Positions 19,871-28,637 of a stretch of 64,000 nt of DNA are shown here, in pieces. The stretch lies in contig CAVRGQ010000004.1 of the NCBI GenBank assembly GCA_963720785.1, positions 310,001-374,000 on the forward strand, read 5' to 3'. Each line of letters begins with the position of its first letter. Within the stretch, counting starts at the first letter, position 1. Under the pieces are notes generated by a model that saw nothing but the letters and a program-made list of their open reading frames with translations, did no database searches and was not told the origin of the DNA. The position numbers and the translations under genes were made by a program. Source of the stretch: CAVRGQ01 sp963720785 (GTDB taxonomy: Bacteria > Actinomycetota > Acidimicrobiia > IMCC26256 > DASPTH01).

Positions 19871-20642
19871 CTACTTGAGGATCCCGAGCCGGTAACCGGC
19901 GCGACGCGCCGCTCGAACGGCGAACCGCGGTCGGTCCGTCAAGCGCCAGTGCTGCTCTGGAGCCTCGGCGACCCGGTCGATGTCGGCGGCGAGCTCGAGG
20001 CCGAGGATCTGGGACTCGTACCGCGCGGAGCGCCTCGGCCTTCACAGCACCGGCGAACGGGGGCAGGAGCACGGGGGTGAGCCGGAAGCCGTGCCGGCGG
20101 ACAGCGGCGAGCTGCCGGGCGGCGCCGTCGGGCCCTCGCCAGACGTAGGGGAACTCCGCGTAACACACCCAGTCTCGCGAGTCCCCGCGCTTCCGCGTGG
20201 CGAGGGCAGCCGACAGACAGGCGCGGTGGTCGGGGTGCTGAATGGCGAGTGGGATGGCGATGGCCGTCGGCTGGAACCCGTCGATCACCTGCGTGATCTC
20301 GGCCGCGAGCGCTTTCGTATCGGCCTTTTCACCGTTTCGATACTGGAGGTCGAGGAAGTCGAGAGCCGCGGCCGATACTCCCAGGATCTCGAGCGCCCGC
20401 GCGTCTTCCGCGCGCCTCTTCGCCATGATGTCGTCGCCCGGGAGGAAGCCGCACGCGCGGTCCCATGCGGTGGGCGATGTGGGATATCGAGCCGGCGAGC
20501 CGGCGAAGACGGTCACCGAGAGTGCCTGCTGGGCGCGCGCGAGCAAATGACTGCAGCTCAGCACGGCATCGTCGAGGTGAGGTGACACGACGAGGACCCG
20601 CCTGAGGTCGAGCGACGGCGGCTCAGGAGTCGAAGTGCTCAT
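19871..20642 (-). CDS. PIG-L/LmbE-family deacetylase, one frameshift
   Basis: Zinc-dependent de-N-acetylase of the MshB/PIG-L superfamily, 256 residues after removing one extra G near 20023. The zinc motif SPHLDDAVLSC is at about residue 20 and the second zinc-ligand motif HPDHRA at about 132. The corrected C-terminus continues YESQILGLELAADIDRVAEA and ends RAGYRLGILK before a TAG at 19871. ATG 20642 lies inside the 3' end of the O-antigen-ligase gene (20-base overlap), so the two are coupled. Substrates in this family are GlcNAc-type groups on lipids, thiols or glycans. Upstream of comA-comB-ATP-grasp it could unmask the amine acylated by the ligase (inference). Confidence 0.85.
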
Positions 20643-22039
20643 CGACGTCGGTCGCGTTCCAGCGGATGGCAGGGCCGCCGTCCGCGTCATGGGTCTCGGG
20701 GTTTCGGGAGGGATCCGGGGTCGAATCCTTCGGCGCGAGGAAGAATTCGGCACCCGCGACTCCGGCCCATGTCCACAGCAGCAGATTGGGGAACGGATAG
20801 CTCAGCGGTCCGAAGTTCGCGGCCACGAGGAACGCCACGAAGATCGCGAGCAGCCCGACCCGCCACGGCTGCAATTCGGGCGGGCCGCGACGCACGATCG
20901 CACCACCCACGGCGCCGAAGAGCGCAACCGCCCAGAGCGTGGCGCCCACCAGGCCGAGCTCCGCGGCGTGTGACAAGAAGACGTTGTGCACCTCCAGGCC
21001 CGCGCCGCTGAGCGGGTAGGTGTCGGCCTGACGCATGTAGTCGGGACCCGTCGTCGGGAACGTCTGCCAACCGAAACCGAAGAGGGGTCGGGCTTCGACC
21101 ATCCGCACCGCCGCACTGTTGGTGTTGTACCGGTCCCACACGGGAGATTGGTCCTGCAGCCTCGTGTCGGCCTTGGTCGCAAGGCCCGGGACGAGTACGA
21201 GTGTGGCGAAGACCCCGACGGCCCCGACGGCCAGTGCCAGAGGGATGTAGCGACGCGCGCGGCGTGACGAGCATCGCTGCGAGGGTGCCCGCGATCGCAC
21301 CGACCCACACCGCCCGCGTGACCGTGAACAGCAGCCCGAGCCCAGCGAGAACGATGACGGCGGCACAGACGACGCGGACCCAGCGTCGGCGCCAGACGGA
21401 GAACCCGATCGCGGCCGCAACCGCACACATGTAGAGGGACAGCCCGTCGGCCACGCTCTCCACGAACGGGCCCCGAGCCCTCCCGAAGTGCAGTCCGACT
21501 GCGGGGTCCGTGATGTAGGTGGGGAAGACGAGGCCCTTGAGCCCCACGCCCTCGAAGAGGTTCACGATGCCGATGTAGGCCCCGACCGCGATCAGCACCC
21601 CGAGCAGGAAACGCCGCTGTCGCTCGCGCCCGAACACCAGGGGAGCCAGGCAGAACATCACGAACGGGATGAGCCCGAAGCGGTCGAGGAGCGCGAACCG
21701 CGCCTTGGGGATGTCGAAGGTGTGCACCGCGATCGACGATGCCGTGACGTAGGTGGCCGCAGCCAGCAGCACCATGTGGATCGGTCGGAGGCGCAGGCCG
21801 CGGTCGGAGACGGCGCGGACTCCGCCGAGGACGAGGGCGACGAGGCCGAGCACCAAGAGCACGCGATCGAGCGCGCCGGGCGTACCGATGTAGCCCCAGT
21901 TCCCCGAGAAGATCTCGGCGGCCAACGCGAAGGAGAGCAGCACGGTGGCGGCGGGGACCCGAGCGGGTCTGTGGCCCCCGTCGGGGGAGGCGGGCGTCCG
22001 CTCGAGATCGCCCTCAGCGGGCGAGGACGCAGTTGTCAT
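20623..22039 (-). CDS. O-antigen ligase/Wzy-like polymerase, one frameshift
   Basis: 471 residues after correction, about 10-11 hydrophobic segments (for example VLLVLGLVALVLGGVRAV, RFLLGVLIAVGAYIGIVNLF, LSLYMCAVAAAIGF, AAVIVLAGLGLLFTVTRAVW). Near the C-terminus it carries the large extracytoplasmic loop and the Wzy_C-type FGFGWQTFPTTG followed by EVHNVFLSHAAELGLVGAT, whose conserved H-N is typical of O-antigen ligases. One extra base near 21262 shifts the frame. ATG 22039 overlaps the stop of the Wzz-like gene (ATGA). It would polymerise or ligate the lipid-linked repeat at the outer face of the membrane. Coupled downstream to the PIG-L gene. Confidence 0.85.
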
Positions 22040-23028
22040 GTGCGGGTGCGCGCTCGCAGGTCGATCCAGACTGCCAGGCCCAGCCCGAGGAGACCCCCGG
22101 CCACGAGCCCGAACAGCACGCCGATCTCGAGGGTCGACTTCCGATTGTCCCCGGTCGCCGCGGCCGTGCCCACTCTCTGGAGAATCTGCGAATTCAGGGC
22201 GGTGGGGCTGAACACGCCGCTGTAGGTCGCGGCCAGGGAATCCTTCTTCAGCTGCGCCGCGTCGACCTCGGTCTGGGCGATGTTCACCTTCGTCTGGAGA
22301 TCGTCGAGCGTCGCCGCGGGCGCGCCGGCGGCAGTCTGGGTCGTCAGCTGCTGTCGAAGGCTGTTGACGTTGATCTGGGCGGCGATCAACACGCGGTCGG
22401 CATCCTGGTACTGCTTGAGGACGTCGTCCGTCGCCTTGCTCTGCTGCTGATTCAGCGTCTCGACCGCGTCGACGAGCGCGGCCGAGCCCGCCTTCGCCAA
22501 CGCGACGGCCCCGTCGCTGGTCTTGGCCGAGGCTTCGACGAGGACGACGGGTGAGAGAGGGATCGGCGACGCCGACAAGCTGCCGTCGAGCGAGCCACCG
22601 AGGCGCTTGGCCGCGTCGTTCAGGACCGCGTCGGTGGTGACGAGCCGGCTGTACGAAGCCGCAAGGCTCTGACCCGCCGCGTCGAGACCGGGGATCGACG
22701 CGAGATTGCTGAGCTGGGCCGTCTTCCCGACGACGAGGCGCGCCTGCGCGGTGTAGGTGGGTTTGCGCACGACGCCGAACGCCGCCCCGAAGAGAACGCC
22801 GAGCATGGTGCACACCACGATCAGTTGCCAGTGATTGCGGGCGGACCGACCGGGAGAGACGTAGGGACGGGCACGATGGAGGAAGAACGTGTGCGAGGGG
22901 CTCGTGTCGGTGACCGTGGTCTCGGGAACTCCGTACTCGAAGTCCTCGACGGAGCTCGAGCCGTTGCGAACCGCGATGTTTGCGGAGTCTGTGGTGTCGA
23001 CCGACGGGTCGTTCAGGTCTTTCGCCAC
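22036..23028 (-). CDS. Wzz/capsule chain-length determinant-like membrane protein
   Basis: 330 residues. It has an N-terminal cytoplasmic tail, a first membrane segment at about 68-88 (LIVVCTMLGVLFGAAFGVV), an extracytoplasmic region with a long coiled-coil (about 190-270: QQQSKATDDVLKQYQDADR, LDDLQTKVNIAQTEVDAAQLKK), and a second membrane segment near the C-terminus (VLFGLVAGGLLGLGLAVW). This is the polysaccharide co-polymerase layout that sets chain length with Wzy. No tyrosine-kinase domain is attached, as is common in actinobacteria. GTG at 23028 with GAGGAG six bases upstream. Its stop overlaps the Wzy start, the expected pairing. A 143-base gap to the upstream GT4 may hold a secondary promoter. 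Confidence 0.86.
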   Translation of the reverse strand: MAKDLNDPSVDTTDSANIAVRNGSSSVEDFEYGVPETTVTDTSPSHTFFLHRARPYVSPGRSARNHWQLIVVCTMLGVLFGAAFGVVRKPTYTAQARLVVGKTAQLSNLASIPGLDAAGQSLAASYSRLVTTDAVLNDAAKRLGGSLDGSLSASPIPLSPVVLVEASAKTSDGAVALAKAGSAALVDAVETLNQQQSKATDDVLKQYQDADRVLIAAQINVNSLRQQLTTQTAAGAPAATLDDLQTKVNIAQTEVDAAQLKKDSLAATYSGVFSPTALNSQILQRVGTAAATGDNRKSTLEIGVLFGLVAGGLLGLGLAVWIDLRARTRT

Positions 23029-23171
23029 GTCAAGCTCCTCGTGCTTCCTCTCGCGACGGATTTCTACGGCTGGTCTCGCGGTTCCGAAATGATCGAACTC
23101 CAGCCCGTCATCCCTATCGGCACGTAGGCGCGCAAGGTTAGTGCGGGTTCGCGGGGCTCGGAGATCGGGTG

Positions 23172-24470
23172 TCAGCAGCGCGGGGACCGCTCATGATCGG
23201 CCCCCCGGGCGAGGCGATCGAACAGACCCGCGACGACGGCCGCGCACTCGTCGGCATCGAACTCCTGCTCCACGATCGTCCGGCCGGCCTTGCCGAACGC
23301 TTGTCGCAACTCGGGTGCGTCCACCAGTCTGCCGAGCGCAGCGGCCAGCAGCGCCGTCCGCCCCGGCGGGACCAGGAGTCCGGAGTGGTTCTCCACCACG
23401 AGTTCCGGGATACCCGCGACGCCACTGCTCACCACGGGGAGACCTGTGGCCATGGCCTCCATGAGGACGACAGGGATGCCCTCCATGAAGCTGGGCTGGC
23501 AGAACACGTCAGCGAGTTCGTAGAACGCAGGGATCGCGTCCTGATCGACCGCGCCGGCGAAGGTCACGTGGTCGGCGATCCCGAGTCGGCGGGCTTCATC
23601 CTCGAGTTGGCTCCGAAGCGGGCCGTCGCCCACGAGCGTCAGGCACACGGATCTCCCATCGCGCCTGAGGTCGGCAACCGCTCGCAGCACGAGCGCCTGG
23701 CCCTTCTCCGGGGAGAGACGGCCCACGCAGAGGATCTCGACCGGACGGTTCCCGCGTTCCTCTCGCGTGGCGAACGGATAGCGGGCCAGATCGACTCCAC
23801 AGTGCACGACCTCGATCTTGTCCCAGTGCTCGGGCTCGACGAACCCCATGAGCTGGGCGCGCGTGAAGTCGCTGATCGCAATGACCAGGTCGGCTGCCTG
23901 CACCTTCCGGGCGAGGTTGAATCGCTCGACGTCCCAGAACTCCATGCAACCGTGCATGGTGAAGCTCCATTGCCAGGCGTCGTCGCCGTCGACGAAGCGC
24001 CCGAACTGACAGGCCAACCAGGCAACGTCCGAACCCACGTTCGCGAAGTGCGCATGGAGGTGCCTCACCCCTCGATCGCGACAGCGATTCCACACGACGA
24101 TCGCCTCGGCGAAGTAGAAGCACTGCCAGAGGAGAGCGCGCGCGCCGGGCGGTGCAGCGTCGAGCGCGTACCGGAGCGTCCGCACGTACGCGCGGGGCGA
24201 GCGGAGGAAGGCCCGCGCGTGGGTACCGAGGAGCCTCCCGGGCGAGATGGGCAACACCGCGAAGGTGGACGCGAGCTCCGCGGTATCGGTCATCGACATG
24301 ACGTCGGGCGCGGCGCGATGGATGGAATACACGTCGACCGACGTTCCCCGCGCACGGAGCGACACGATCTCGCGCTGGATGAACGTGTGCGACAAGGCGG
24401 GGTAGCGGCTCACGACGTAGGCAGTCGGGGAGCGTCGAACACCTGAAGTCCCCTGGAGGTCGGGCTTCAT
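23172..24470 (-). CDS. GT4-family glycosyltransferase
   Basis: 432 residues, GT-B fold. N-terminal acceptor domain: AYVVSRYPALSHTFIQREI, then HLHAHFANVGSDVAWLA. C-terminal donor domain: ILCVGRLSPEKGQALVLRAV, LVGDGPLRSQLEDEARRLG, VTFAGAVDQDAIPAFYELADVF and the EX7E-type SFMEGIPVVLMEAMATGLPVV. ATG 24470 has GGGAGGAGG just upstream and overlaps the TGA of the GT2 gene (TGATG). It adds a sugar to the growing lipid-linked repeat in the cytoplasm; sugar unknown. The frame is open without a stop into the upstream GT2, giving an apparent 731-residue fusion; I think that is a frameshift artefact. Confidence 0.9.
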   Translation of the reverse strand: MKPDLQGTSGVRRSPTAYVVSRYPALSHTFIQREIVSLRARGTSVDVYSIHRAAPDVMSMTDTAELASTFAVLPISPGRLLGTHARAFLRSPRAYVRTLRYALDAAPPGARALLWQCFYFAEAIVVWNRCRDRGVRHLHAHFANVGSDVAWLACQFGRFVDGDDAWQWSFTMHGCMEFWDVERFNLARKVQAADLVIAISDFTRAQLMGFVEPEHWDKIEVVHCGVDLARYPFATREERGNRPVEILCVGRLSPEKGQALVLRAVADLRRDGRSVCLTLVGDGPLRSQLEDEARRLGIADHVTFAGAVDQDAIPAFYELADVFCQPSFMEGIPVVLMEAMATGLPVVSSGVAGIPELVVENHSGLLVPPGRTALLAAALGRLVDAPELRQAFGKAGRTIVEQEFDADECAAVVAGLFDRLARGADHERSPRC

Positions 24471-25367
24471 CAGACCTCCTCCCTCGCAGCAGACCGTCGC
24501 GCCGAATCGTCGCGTTCCCGAACGCGTCGAGTTCGCCCAGCGCGCGGACGCCTTGGCGTACAGGCTGATCCCCACATAGGTGACGATCGCCGGCCATTGA
24601 CGTGGCGAACGAGCGAGTTCGGTGAGCCGACGCCCCGACCCGGTCGCGGCCTCGTGCCGCGCCATTCCGGAGGCCTCGAGCTCGGCGACGCCGCGGTAGG
24701 CACGCCGCCGGATGGCGAGCAGTCCTCGAAGGGTCGTCGGAGGGTGAACCACGAAATGCTGCTCCGTCAACGCGGACCGTTCGCGTCGATCGAACTGCTG
24801 CAACACGAACTGGTCGTCGGCCGTGAGATCGGGAAATCGGTCGAATCGCGCCCGGCCCTCCTCGGAGAGCCCGTACACGCCCGTACCCACCATGTCCTCG
24901 GTGACGTAGGGCAGTTGCCGCCAGACCTCGTAGTAATGGCGAACGAGCACTGGGCGGCCCTCCAGTGCGAACGCCGGGGCCGGCGCGGCACAGAGGGTGC
25001 CCGGGCGGGTGAGGGCACCAGCGGTCGCCCGCAGCGCGGCGATCGGGAGCTCGATGTCGGCGTCGAGGTAGATGCGGGGAAACCGCGTCGCGTGGTCGTC
25101 CCCGGCGTTGAGCGCAGCCGACTTGGAGGCGACCGCGAGCTCGACGACGGTCGCTGCGGGGGCGCCGGCGCGGGCGAACGCGGCAGTTCGATCGGTGCAG
25201 CCGTTGCACACAACGACGATCTCGAGCTCGCCGTCCGCTGCGCCATCCCTCAGGGCAGCCAGGCATCTGCCGATCACCAGTTCCTCGTTGTGCGCGGGAA
25301 TCACGACAGAGATCGGGACGAGCGGGTGCCCGCCGGGTGCATCGAGGTCCGCGGGCCCAGGCATCAC
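24470..25367 (-). CDS. GT2-family glycosyltransferase, frameshift near C-terminus
   Basis: About 298 residues after correcting one base near 24530. GT-A fold: VPISVVIPAHNEELVIGRCL, VVCNGCTDRTAAFAR, SKSAALNAGDDHA, RIYLDADIELPI (DXD) and a GTGVYGLSEEGRARF loop. In the uncorrected frame it fuses to the downstream GT4. In the alternative frame the tail reads RVRERDDSARR and stops with a TGA overlapping the GT4 ATG. The corrected length is a multiple of three and the RDDS-type tail is typical of this subfamily, so I favour two genes. GTG 25367 or ATG 25364 start, overlapping the ABC transporter stop. Cytosolic or membrane-associated. Confidence 0.82.
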
Positions 25368-27169
25368 GAGTGCAGACTGGCGAGCTCGACCATTCTCGTG
25401 AAGCCCGGGATTGCGTTGTCGAGCTCTTCGAACGGACCGTCCGCCACGAGCTTGCCCTGCTCGAGGTAGAGGAGACGATCACAGCGGCGCACCGTGCTCA
25501 GACGGTGGGCGATCGTGATCATGGTCAGCTGGCCGCGGAAGCTCTCGAGCACCTCCGTCAGCTTGAACTCGGTCTCGTTGTCGAGCGCCGACGTCGCCTC
25601 GTCGAACATGAGGATCTGCGGGTCGTGGTACAACGCCCGGGCGACGCCGAGCCGCTGGCGCTGCCCACCGGAGAGCTGAACCCCCGACTCGCCGATCACG
25701 TCGTCGAGGCCGTCGGGCAGTTCCCGCACCACATCGGCGAGTTGCGCCAGCTCGAGCGCCTTCCACACCTGGGCCTCGTCGATCTCGGCGTCGGGAACAC
25801 CGAATGCCACGTTCGCGCCCACCGTCGCGTCGAACAGCACGACGCTCTGGGGCACGTAACCGATCATGTTCTGCCACTGGCGTCGCACGGTGTCGATCGG
25901 CCAGCCGTCGACGAGGACCTCTCCGCTGTCGGGCTCCAGCACCCCGAGAAGCACGTCGACGAGAGTGCTCTTTCCGGCGCCCGAACCGCCGACCAGTCCG
26001 ATCGCCTCGCCCTCTTCGATGTCGAAGCTGACGTTGTCGAGCACCGGCACTCCCGGGACGTAGGAGAAGCTGACGTCCCGCAGCGAGAGGCGGGGGCGCA
26101 GCCCCTCGACCTGCACCTGCTGCTTGCGCTCCATGGCCTCGGCGACGGCCTCTTGGTCCGCCAACTCGAGGTCGCCCGCGAGCTGGTCGACCGAAGGCAG
26201 GGCAGCTCGAGCCTGGGCGACACCGAAGATGATCTTGTTGAGGGGGGCGAGCATCCGGAAGCCGCCGGCGAGGAAGACGCCGACGGTTGCCGTGGCTGCG
26301 CTGACCGACTCGGTCGAGAACGCGACGAACGCGATCACACCGGCCGCACCCATCATGGCGAGCTCGAGCACGTATCGGGGGGTCACACCCGAGAGCGTGA
26401 TCGTGCGGTACGCCGGGATGAGGCCTTTGCGCACCTCGTAGATCTCGTCGGCGAAGTACTTCTCCGCGCCGCGGACCTTCACGTCCTTGACGGCCGCGAG
26501 CGACTGTTGCATCGACTGGAGCTCCACGGCCTGCTTGTCGTGGATGGCGCTGGAGGCCCTGGCGATGTAGCGCTGAGCGATCTTCTGGTACCCGACCGTG
26601 ACGATGCCGAAGTACAGGGCGGCCGCAATCGCAATCGCGAGGTTCGAGACGGCGAGGATCACGCCGACGAACAGCACCGAGAAGATGTCGCCGACCGCGT
26701 TGAAGGCCTGCACGAGGGCGATGCGGAAGATCATCGGCAACGAGATCTCGAGTGTCCGCTTGAACTCGTTGCTGTTGTGGGTGAGGTGTTCGGTGTACGG
26801 CGCGCTGAGGTAGGTGCCCATCAGGCGGTGGAGCATCTTCGTTTCCTCAGCCATCGCGAACGTGGTTGCCCATCGGAGGACGATGATCGCCGCGATGCTC
26901 TTCACGATGTAGATGCCAACGGTGATCACCGCGAGCATGGTCGCGAGTTGCGTGGGTGGGGGATTCCCGAAGAGGTCGCTCACCGCGGTGACGCTGCTGG
27001 TGTTCGTCTCCATGTTGGGCGCAGTGAGGAGTTGCATCAACGGGATCAGCGCCACGAAGGCGACTGCTTCGAGCACGGCGAGGAACAACATCGCCGTGGA
27101 TGCGACCACCAGCCGGCGCTTCGTCGCCCCGTCGAGAAGTGGGAAGAGGCGCTTGAAGAAGGTGATCAT
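25364..27169 (-). CDS. ABC exporter, PglK-like lipid-linked glycan flippase
   Basis: 601 residues, half-transporter with fused domains. About six membrane segments lie in residues 15-330 (AMLFLAVLEAVAFVALIPLM, GDIFSVLFVGVILAVSNLAI, MMGAAGVIAFVAFST). The nucleotide-binding domain has Walker A GGSGAGKST, Q-loop YVPQSVVLF, signature LSGGQRQRLGVARAL, Walker B ILMFDEATSALD and H-loop IAHRLS. PglK flips lipid-linked oligosaccharide in N-glycosylation. The neighbouring GT2, GT4, Wzz and Wzy genes, all overlapping or close, support a glycan cargo. ATG 27169; first gene of the minus-strand run down to 16931. A drug or lipid exporter is a weaker alternative. Confidence 0.88.
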   Translation of the reverse strand: MITFFKRLFPLLDGATKRRLVVASTAMLFLAVLEAVAFVALIPLMQLLTAPNMETNTSSVTAVSDLFGNPPPTQLATMLAVITVGIYIVKSIAAIIVLRWATTFAMAEETKMLHRLMGTYLSAPYTEHLTHNSNEFKRTLEISLPMIFRIALVQAFNAVGDIFSVLFVGVILAVSNLAIAIAAALYFGIVTVGYQKIAQRYIARASSAIHDKQAVELQSMQQSLAAVKDVKVRGAEKYFADEIYEVRKGLIPAYRTITLSGVTPRYVLELAMMGAAGVIAFVAFSTESVSAATATVGVFLAGGFRMLAPLNKIIFGVAQARAALPSVDQLAGDLELADQEAVAEAMERKQQVQVEGLRPRLSLRDVSFSYVPGVPVLDNVSFDIEEGEAIGLVGGSGAGKSTLVDVLLGVLEPDSGEVLVDGWPIDTVRRQWQNMIGYVPQSVVLFDATVGANVAFGVPDAEIDEAQVWKALELAQLADVVRELPDGLDDVIGESGVQLSGGQRQRLGVARALYHDPQILMFDEATSALDNETEFKLTEVLESFRGQLTMITIAHRLSTVRRCDRLLYLEQGKLVADGPFEELDNAIPGFTRMVELASLHS

Positions 27170-27425
27170 CGGGCGCGACGGGATTCGGAGGACAAGGTGT
27201 GCCCGCGATCGACGGCGTGCAACCTGCTCGTGGTGGTGTCTCGACTGATCACTGTCACGACTTGGCCTATCGATCCATGGGGGACACGACTTGAGACGTG
27301 TTCGCGGCGCACCGGATGGCGGTCTGCGAGGTCTTGCGGGATGGCGCGAGGTTACCGGCTGCTTCGAGTGCTTCCGTCAGCCGGGTAGGGTCACCTCCTC
27401 TCATGTGCGCACCACCCCGCCGTCA
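27170..27425. promoter_or_regulatory. Divergent promoter region of the two glycan operons
   Basis: This 256-base gap separates the first gene of the minus-strand glycan run (ABC flippase) and the first gene of the plus-strand ATP-grasp/deacetylase run. It must carry the promoters of both units. I could not define -10/-35 boxes with confidence and saw no inverted repeat strong enough to call an operator. Confidence 0.45.
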
Positions 27426-28577
27426 ATGCCCCCGCAGGCGACCGCAGTGACTCCGCTGCCGTCCGTCACCCGCGCCATGCACCGATTGAGTTCCCGCGGC
27501 CGGATCGGCGCCGAACTCGCGTACCGCCTCGACCTGGTTCGAGGTCAGGGCGCGGTGACGCTCGCCCGGCAGTACACCCGCGGCCGGCGGGACACCGCCG
27601 CCGCGTTCGATGCCTTCCGCAGTGCCCAGTACCGAGAGCTGTGGACGGGCGCGGCCACGACGGTCGGCGCCGAGGTCGAAGACCTCGGACGGGATTTTCT
27701 GCTGATCTCCCGCGGTGCAAGCTCGACGATCGTGCAGCGCGCGTTCGTGATGCTCGACCATCCCGCCACGCTGGAGCTCGCCGGCGACAAACCCTTGGTC
27801 CATCGCCTCCTCGCACAGGCCGGGCTGCCGATCACCCCGTATCGACAGATCGAACCCGGCGACTGGGAAGCCGCGGTCGAGTTCCTCGCCGACACCGGCG
27901 GTCCCTGCGTCGTCAAACCCGCCCGCAACACGGGCGCGGGAGACGGAGTCACCTGCGGTCTCGAGACGCCCGACGAGATGCGCCGAGCCTGCCTCCACGC
28001 GAGTCGTTGGCGTTCTCCTTTGCTCGTCGAACGCTCGGCCTCGGGCAACGAGTACCGCCTGCTCTTCCTCGACGGCGAGCCGCTCGACGTGGTCCAGCGC
28101 TCCCGGCCTGTCCTGGTCGGTGACGGCCGCAGCACGATCAGGGAGCTCGTCGACCTCGAGAACCAGCGGCGCATCGAGGCGGGCATTGCGGAGACGGCCC
28201 GGCCGCTGCGGGTCGATCTCGATCTGGAACTCACGCTGAGTCGGGCCGGCAGATCGCTGGGTTCCGTGCTCGAATTCGGCATCGCGCTGCCGGTGAAGAC
28301 CGGGGTGAGCGACAACGCCGCCGCGGAGAACCGGACCGTGCGCGGCTTCTCCACCGAGATCCTCGAGGAGGCTGCGTCCGCCGCCCGCGCCACCCGGCTG
28401 CGGCTCGCGGGTGTCGACGTCGTCACGCCCGATCCCACGAGGTCGCTCGCCCGGAGCGGCGGTGTCATCCTCGAGGTCAACAGCACACCCGGACTCCATC
28501 ACCACTTCGTCGTGCAGGATCCCTCGCAGGCGACTCCGATCGCGGTGCCGATTCTCGAGACGCTCCTCGCTTCCTGA
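27426..28577 (+). CDS. ATP-grasp domain protein, cyanophycin-synthetase/MurF-ligase-like
   Basis: 383 residues. The ATP-grasp core is clear: DKPLVHRLLAQAGLPITPY, PCVVKPARNTGAGDGVTCG (ATP lysine), LLVERSASGNEYRLLFLDGE, GDGRSTIRELVDLEN and the metal site GVILEVNSTPGLHHHF. The GDGxSTIxELV segment is shared with cyanophycin synthetase and with ATP-grasp ligases that extend peptides. The first 70 residues are unassigned. It likely forms an amide or peptide bond on an unknown substrate in the cytosol. ATG 27426; the next gene follows after 60 bases. It is distinct from the ComA-linked ligase at 16931. No acceptor can be named from its neighbours beyond a glycan context. Confidence 0.78.
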   Translation: MPPQATAVTPLPSVTRAMHRLSSRGRIGAELAYRLDLVRGQGAVTLARQYTRGRRDTAAAFDAFRSAQYRELWTGAATTVGAEVEDLGRDFLLISRGASSTIVQRAFVMLDHPATLELAGDKPLVHRLLAQAGLPITPYRQIEPGDWEAAVEFLADTGGPCVVKPARNTGAGDGVTCGLETPDEMRRACLHASRWRSPLLVERSASGNEYRLLFLDGEPLDVVQRSRPVLVGDGRSTIRELVDLENQRRIEAGIAETARPLRVDLDLELTLSRAGRSLGSVLEFGIALPVKTGVSDNAAAENRTVRGFSTEILEEAASAARATRLRLAGVDVVTPDPTRSLARSGGVILEVNSTPGLHHHFVVQDPSQATPIAVPILETLLAS

Positions 28578-28637
28578 TCGCCCGGCCGGACGCTCGCAGA
28601 GGCTCGGCTACGCTGCGTCCAGCCCGGTGAACGAAGC

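Noticed and set aside
23172..25367. A true GT2-GT4 bifunctional enzyme
   Set aside because: A stop/start overlap and a better GT2 C-terminus exist in another frame; frameshifts are common in this sequence.
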